From the NCBI GenBank assembly GCA_003427395.1, contig BFEA01000204.1, positions 1,639,832 to 1,665,011 on the forward strand: 25,180 nucleotides of DNA, given 5' to 3'. Positions 19,180 to 25,180 of the stretch are shown here, in pieces. Made by a program: the position numbers and the translations under genes. How positions within the stretch are numbered: the first letter of the stretch is position 1; each line of letters starts with the position of its first letter. Origin of the DNA: Chara braunii. Lineage: Eukaryota; Streptophyta; Charophyceae; Charales; Characeae. A model generated the notes under the pieces. It ran no database searches. It was given only the letters and a program-made list of their open reading frames with translations, and was not told where the DNA came from.

Positions 19180-19520
19180 TGTGGTCTCTCAATGTAGAGC
19201 CACCTGAAGCCTGCTAGTTCTGAGCATTTCCATCCAAGTCCCATGATACAGAAGTCAACCATAGCACAAAATTCCTCCCATAGAATAGGAAGGTATGGTT
19301 GAGAGACAATCCAGGGTTTTGTCAATGCCTCGTAATCAATCACCGCAAGGGAAATGTACCTCTTGGCTAGTTCTACCAAGTCTCCCCAACAAAAACTGAC
19401 AGGTCTCTCTGCCCGAAACATGTTGCACCAAGATACTGGTGCTGAAAGGCATCCTTGAGAGCTATCTTGTTAAGGCTGGCCAAGACTGACTCACTGATGG
19501 GGAATGTCTGAGCTGTACTC
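19180..19520 (-). pseudogene. Possible distant array unit 6
   Basis: Two minus frames (19373-19606 and 19125-19421) contain, in family order, FPISESVLASLNKIALKD, then VIDYEALTKPW and FRWLYIERP. These resemble PPIPES/LLxSLN, VIPYEIVRYEALKNLGW and DVRIYVPKER of units 2 and 3. The match is weaker and the middle differs, so it may be chance. If true, the array extends across the degraded PBS. Confidence 0.25.
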
Positions 19521-22500
19521 ATGTGCTGTAATGGATACCGAGATTGATCTCTGGCGCTGAGGGAGAGAATAGCCGCGTGCTGATTGTTTCTGACCAGAAG
19601 TCTCAAGTGGCTCGGACAGACGAATGTTGATTGTGTGCTTGATGGTTTCCCTTACTTAACCGATTGATCAAATAAGACAACTGTGTAGATTGTTCTCACT
19701 GACCAGAGTTTGACTGTATACGTGGATGCAACCTTTTCCCTAATATTATTGAATGCCCCCTTATCACATCAGGGCCTCTGAGTATTGCCGTATAATTCCT
19801 ACTTCGTCAGGTACACCTTTGCAATGTCACGCAAGCTGCTCGCGGGACATTTCTCTCTTTTCGTTCTTACCGCTGACTTCTAACAGCCTTTCGTGCTCGA
19901 TCAATAGTTTCAATAGAGGAGAAGGTGCTATGCAACTGTCCATCTGCCCCGTAGAAGTAAAAGGTGTACTCAAGGAACTTTTGGTCTTTTACTAGCATTA
20001 AAGTACCTCCTCTCATCAGTTTTAGACTGTATTGAATGCCATTGACTGCCTCTTCCTCCCAGCCATCCTTTTTGTCCAGATGGTGAGCGCAGGCCATTCC
20101 CATTGTGCCTTTGCTCCCCATGACTCCCTCCCCTTTCTCACAATTCTGTTTGGTATTAGGCCTGATCCTTGCTCAAAATTTCCAGGGGAAGTCATTTGCA
20201 CTTTTCGCTCGAATTCTAACCTGAAAAATATAAGCACTTAACAGGGTATTAGTGACGGTAACCCCTTCTAAATGGTACCCGTAGCTTCGCAACCATGGAT
20301 CTTCGACCGCCCAGGACCACAGAGGGCGGCCCTCTCGAATAGTACACGACGTAGTACGAGTGGAGAACTGCACCCGAGTAGTGCGCAATGCGCTATTGGT
20401 GAAGACTACACTCGAATAGTACACGGAGTACTACTGGTAGTAAATCGTGTCAAGAAATTTTCACACCCAATACTATTTAATCCTCCCCGCAGTCGAGTAT
20501 AGAAACCGAAGCGCCGCAAACAACAGATTAAATTATAAAGCCCAGGGTTCTTGCTAAACAGTCTGGCAAGGATTGTGGAGTGAATTAACTTGGATTCGGC
20601 CTCACTTCTGATTAGAACCGAACTCACTTCCGAGTCTCCCGTTTGGTCTCCCTTAGCAGTGCTCACTCAGTCTCCACGCAGGATGTTTCGAAGGTTTGGC
20701 ACTCGTTCACTCTCCTGCAATCATTCTCTTTTGACATTTATTAGCATAATATCAGTCTTTGTACTCGTTTCTCACAGGGTCCTAGTCTCGACACGTGCAA
20801 AGGAGATTTTGAGCTAGTATCGGGTCGACAACCCCTTTTCAATAACAGCCTAGTGTTTCGAAGAGCAACACTAATCTCCGTCAAACAAAAACTTTGCAAG
20901 CAAATATGCAATTCTCCAAAGTACCACACGCTTCTTTCCCATCAGGCAAAATGATTAAATGCGTAAAACCGATGTTACGGTTATTTTGTGACTTCCCTGT
21001 TTCGAAGCTTTCGTCCTTCTTGCGGAAAAGACGAATCCTGACTGACAGATTGGAGCTTCATTAGTAAGTGCTTAAGGCTCGGTACTCAACACGAAGCTTG
21101 GCATAGTCAATCAACAAACACCCACACGTGACGTTTCTTCTAGCGAGGAAACGCGACGATGACTCATAATCACCCCAGATACGGAGGTTTAGCGAAGAGA
21201 TGAGAGATTTGCGAATCGATCAAAGGTGCAAGAGAAAGTCCTATCTTCATATATGCTCTTTTCAGCACTTTTTACCAGAACCTCATGACAGTCGAGATCT
21301 ATCAGTCCCTCCGGGCTACTACTTTCTGATCCTGACGGGAAGGAAGACTCGATGAAGATCGTGAGTACACGACAGACTCGAAGGGGGGTCAGTCCAAGAG
21401 TATCTCAAGCAGTGGCCTCGGTTATTCTCCCCACCCTTTTCCTTTTCTCTGTTTAGAGAGCGTTTAATCACCATTCTAACGGACAGTGTTCCCAACTTAT
21501 AAAAGCAGTGTCCAGCAAGTAAGAGTCCAAGATGATATTTACCTGCAAATACTGGTAGCCGCTTCCTCTATGAGGCCGCTCGATTGTCTCGTTACCATCT
21601 GCAGGCTAAATAACGAACAAATACAGGACGACCAAAAACCCTTTTCTATGACAGTGACGGTAAGACAACTGATTCCGTTCCGCTCCCTTTTCAAAGACTT
21701 GTTCGACAGTCATGGCTCAAACGAGTCACTGAACACGCCCTAAAGACACCGAGGGTGATCAGCAAGTTGTTCTATGGACTCTTGGTCACCCCAGTAGTGT
21801 TAGCGCTAGGACGAGCTAAGTCACGTTTCCTGCTCGCAATTACCTGGTGGCTCTGACCTCCCCTACATTAGTCGCTCCCATAGTCAGTCAGACGACCCTC
21901 GTCCCAGGACTCCATTCGCAGTAGGTATCAGTATCTAACCACACAACCTTTCTCAGTCACTCAGCTGACGAGATGCTTTCAAACACTGGGATACATGTCG
22001 ACCAACATGGGCACAAAGAGTGGTGCCAAGAAGCAGACCACCAGAGCACTAGCGTCCAAACTAAAAGGAATGACTGCTCAATTAAACGCGCGTATGTTTC
22101 GAAACTAGCCATGCACCAACCGATAGACCGTCATTCACTTCTCCCATGCGTTCTCAACACAGTAGCATACACGTATTTCTTCGAACACTCTATGATCATC
22201 TTGCCCTTAGTCACCCCCAGTACCTGACCCTTCGTTCAACCTCTGCCGCAAACAACAGTTCATGAGAGCTCGCATGCTAGAAGGTTAACGGAAGCTGAAC
22301 AAGGATGGAGTTGATGACTTCAACTACTTCGCCCACACGCAAAACGTGCTCAAGGCAAGTAGTAGCCACCAAGACCTATAGCCCTCATCTCTCTTTCCTT
22401 GCGTGACTGATTGGCACACTGTCACGCTGATCAAATACGGAGCGCACAGCACGCGGATCTCAAATATTGCCTCATCTGCTCATTCAAGAGAGCAGTTTCG

Positions 22501-23059
22501 CAGGCACGAATCTGGAGGGACAAATGCGCCCTTCCCCACTGCAAACAGGCTGAACAAGCGATGGTGATGATTCCTTCGAGAGGATGGCAGTCTCGTAAAC
22601 TAATACTTGGAGCTATCGCTTCCACGCCAGTGATGATGTCCATGGAAAGCATGTTCGTGGTCTGTGCACGCCGCCTGAACTTAGATGCAAGCGAAAGAGT
22701 AAATCTGAATATGGCACCAATCCCCTCCATCAGTCATGCGGAGGCTGAGAGAAAGAAGGGAAGTTACAGTTATAGCCTGTGCCACCACGCACCATCACTA
22801 GTTCGCGAGTAGACTCACTCCCGAGGTGGAAGATGGCGTGGCCCTCAGAGAACAGCTACTCAGACCCTGTGAAGGGGAGACGATCTCGCCGCTCCAGCCA
22901 GACAAAATTGATGTCAACCGCAACTCATAGTCTCTTGGTTACCCCTACCCGCGTACTTCGACTTTTTTCCTCTCTTCGATGTCCCTGTCCGCCTTCCCTT
23001 CTCTGTTCTTGAGTGTGACCATCACTCGCGCGTGTGACTGTCCTGTAACTGCCTCAGTC
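19521..23059. other. No confidently supported gene
   Basis: Many short open frames occur on both strands, none with a recognised domain. A minus frame at 19867-20121 contains EYTFYFYGADGQLHS, faintly like the C-terminal motif of the array. Near 20330-20440 a TCGAATAGTACACG/GTAGTAC string recurs in degenerate form. A CTTCCCTTCTTTCTCTCAG string on the minus strand near 22750 would make a good splice acceptor, upstream of a 99-codon minus frame. None of this is enough to call a gene. Confidence 0.35.
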
Positions 23060-23536
23060 CTATCGCCCTCGTCCTGAGTTGGCCTCCGGGCCTTTCTCCA
23101 CGGGTTCAGTAGACTGGTGATCTCGCTGCCACTGGTCCCATCCATGCCAAGACTGGGTCGCCTCGGCATCGCTCATCTCAGACTCCCCTTCGGAGTCTCG
23201 ATCGGCGCGCTGCACCTCTCTGGTTGTGGTCCCGGTGGACGAGTCGTCCTCATCGTAAGTGACAGTCACCCGCATTCCCACATTTACCCTGTCTCGCCTG
23301 CACCTCCGCTCAACCCTGTTGCGTGCCTCGGTAATAGCCGCCTGCAGTCTCTCGTCTCTTCTCATTTCCTGTTCTCGGTAACCGCAAACGTTAATCTTCA
23401 GCCTTACATCTCCTGCAGGCTTCCCGTAGGTGAGTATAGTCTCAACGAAAGTACCCTTCTCATTTTCTTGTTCCCACATTCAAGAGTACCTCATGTACCT
23501 TGGCCTATAGCCACGCATGCCGTTTCGATCCGCCAT
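23060..23536 (-). pseudogene. Charged reading frame with one internal TGA
   Basis: From an ATG at 23534-23536 in good context (ACTATGGCG), the frame reads MADRNGMRGYRPRYMRYS, meets a TGA at 23480-23482, and continues in the same frame from ATG 23477-23479 for 139 codons. The second part is rich in Arg, Glu and Asp with an amphipathic helix-like ERLQAAITEARNRVERRCRR segment and an acidic Ser/Thr region. A CArG/TATA-like site lies about 180 bp upstream. The composition resembles retroelement gag N-terminal regions as well as ordinary disordered proteins. No domain is recognised. A frame of this length can arise by chance in a window this size, so confidence is limited. Confidence 0.35.
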
Positions 23537-23714
23537 AGTCACCTTTTTTTTACAATAGCCAATGTCCGAGACCGCTGCCTACCCGCATTCCAGCAACACG
23601 CTCGGAGCACTTGGCACAAAGACTTCAAGTCGACCGTGGCGTTTTCCAGCGCGACTACCCCGCCCTCAGATCAGACGGGGTTGGCCAGCTCTGTGTAGCA
23701 CAACAACCCCTCCC

Positions 23715-23724
23715 CTTATATGGT
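23715..23724 (-). promoter_or_regulatory. CArG box / TATA-like site
   Basis: CCTTATATGG is an exact CC(A/T)6GG box, the binding consensus of MADS-domain factors, and on the minus strand (CCATATAAGG) it also reads as a TATA box. It lies about 180 bp upstream of the ATG at 23536. Function is inferred from sequence and position alone. Confidence 0.35.
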
Positions 23725-24895
23725 TGTCGTGCGCAGGACTACCTGCGTTTTAAACGAGACACTCATAATATTTTCAGATCAATGGAAATAGCAAATAAAA
23801 TAAATTAAAATAAAACGAAATAAAATGAAAACGGGAGGCTGAACCTCAACGGTCATAACACGAGCAGCGCACTTCGATGCTATCCACTAGTCCTTTCACT
23901 TTCGGCATAAGACGCCCGCAGACTCGTTGCAGTGGTCCCATAACAGGGTATTGACGGGCAGGCTTCTCCCTTCAAAACACGCCGTTGGCCCATTCTCATT
24001 GGGTACTCGTGTCCGATGGCAAGGAGGGGGCTTATGACCTTCCACGGGGGGTGATAAGCCTCCTACCAAAGCGGCCTCGGGTTGCCCCTCTTTTGGGGTC
24101 CTACTGCACGATGCTCCGCCGGACAGTTCAGCCACAGGGTGATAGGCGAATAGTCAGGTCAAACTAGGCCGCCACACCACAATCTGGGCTCAAAATTGAA
24201 CGGTTAGCCCTTAGCTAAATGACAGAAAGCCGAAAGAAGAAGCTGAGTCTGACGAATCAGCTAATAAGAAGAGTAATAATAATAATAATAATAATAATAT
24301 TAATAGTATAAAAAAATCAGGTAAAGTAAGGGATTTATAACACCGCACTGACCTGAAGCCACTGGAGTTTCCCGAACTAAGGCGAAGGTTCAGATCCGCG
24401 CACAGATCTGACACTTGATTTTCTTTTTATTTTTTCTTTCTTTTCTTCCTTTCTTTTACCTTACTTAACCCCCTTCTGCTTGACAGTGGCAACAACCACA
24501 TTCATCTAGCCCATAACCTGGCAAGGAGACACTTGGCGCGCAGTAGAAAGGACCGCACTGGTCCCTCTACCTTCACGTCCCTGGGCGAGCCTGACGGCTA
24601 CCACGGCCACAGGCTGGTAGTGCTTTGCTGCACAGCAGGGCGCCGAGCGGCCCGAGCTTGCGTGGACCAATGGAAAGCCCAGTGGCGCACCCCCAGACTT
24701 TTGCAAAGCTGAACGCCAACTGGACTGGTCAGTAGTAGGGTACAACCCGAGTATACCAAGTGAACCGCGGAGGCTCGGGAACAGCCCGACGGCCACGGGC
24801 GTATGAACAAAGAGCTGGTACCGAGCAGGAGCTTGGCACACAGGAGGGCCGAAAACACTGAGCCCTCCGACAGCGCGCCATTCTTCCCCGCCGCG
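23725..24895. other. No gene supported
   Basis: Contains an (AAAT)-rich patch near 23790-23830, a (TAA)n microsatellite and a T-rich stretch near 24418-24470. Reading frames here are short and without recognisable motifs. Confidence 0.4.
24274..24299. repeat. (TAA)n microsatellite
   Basis: About eight to nine TAA units. The poly-Leu stretch in the opposite-strand frame is caused by this repeat. Confidence 0.9.
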
Positions 24896-25162
24896 CGATC
24901 TTCTTCCCCCCGCCCCCCCAACTAACCCTGACCTCGATCGCGCCCAACAGCGATCGCGACTCCCCCCACCTCCCTCCCCAACTTCTTCTCCCCGATCCCG
25001 ACCCCGTTTCCCCCACCTTCTTCCTGCCTCCCCAACTTCCCCCCTCGATCCTCACTCCCCCCCCCCCCCCCCGACTACCACCACCCCCCCCCTCCCCCGC
25101 CTCCCCCCCCCCCCCCCACCCCCCCCCCCCCATCCCCCCCCTACCCTTTCCCCCCCCCCTGC
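24896..25162. repeat. C-rich polypyrimidine low-complexity tract
   Basis: Runs of 5-16 C are separated by single A, T or short CTTC/GAT strings; density of C rises toward the right. The minus strand would be G-rich enough for many G-quadruplexes. The Gly-rich minus frame here is a composition artefact. Long homopolymers are also error-prone in sequencing, so exact lengths are doubtful. Confidence 0.85.
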
Positions 25163-25180
25163 ACGACTTTCAGGGAAAAC

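Noticed and set aside
20846-22378. Plus-strand gene fragments (open stretches near 20846-21064, 21150-21290, 21617-21858, 21950-22088 and 22248-22378)
   Set aside because: They read plausibly but carry stops and frame changes, have no repeated or known motif, and open stretches of this length are expected by chance.

Overview
This looks like a repeat-rich eukaryotic (most likely plant or streptophyte) genomic segment, not a gene-dense one. The plant reading rests mainly on a tRNA-Asp-type primer binding site and on very long, pol-less LTRs of the kind described as LARD or TR-GAG elements in plants. I cannot name the species. I found no intact host gene, no rRNA or tRNA gene, no CRISPR array and no bacterial-type operon.

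Layout. Positions 1-186 are flanking DNA with a (TG)n microsatellite. Positions 187-14373 are one LTR retrotransposon in minus orientation. Its 3' LTR is at 187-5041 and its 5' LTR at 8057-14373. A PBS complementary to tRNA-Asp lies at 8037-8054 and a polypurine tract at 5042-5056. Each LTR (4.9 and 6.3 kb) is longer than the 3-kb internal region. The only recognisable coding trace inside is a broken gag-like frame ending in a CCHC zinc knuckle (7055-7619); I see no protease, reverse transcriptase or integrase. The 5' LTR is longer mainly because a TIR DNA transposon (8687-9973, 8-bp target duplication) inserted into it. It also carries an Illumina Nextera mate-pair junction adapter (11373-11408) flanked by a 56-bp duplication, which is a laboratory or assembly artefact.

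Positions 14374-16800 hold non-coding, repeat-like DNA with a possible minus-strand TATA box and short tandem repeats. Positions 16803-18560 hold the most unusual biology: a head-to-tail minus-strand array of at least four, probably five, diverged copies of one protein-coding unit of about 440-480 bp. The copies share motifs that I do not recognise. Codon-position bias between two of them shows the family was once under protein-level selection; all copies are now interrupted. Just to the right, at 18614-18631, is a second degraded tRNA-Asp-type PBS, so the array may lie in the internal region of another retroelement.

Positions 18640-25180 have no confident gene. One minus-strand reading frame (23060-23536), highly charged and interrupted by a single TGA, sits downstream of a CArG/TATA-like site. 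The window ends in a C-rich low-complexity tract. The adapter, an N shared by both LTRs and a duplicated LTR/flank junction mean that the long-range assembly here should be trusted only with care.
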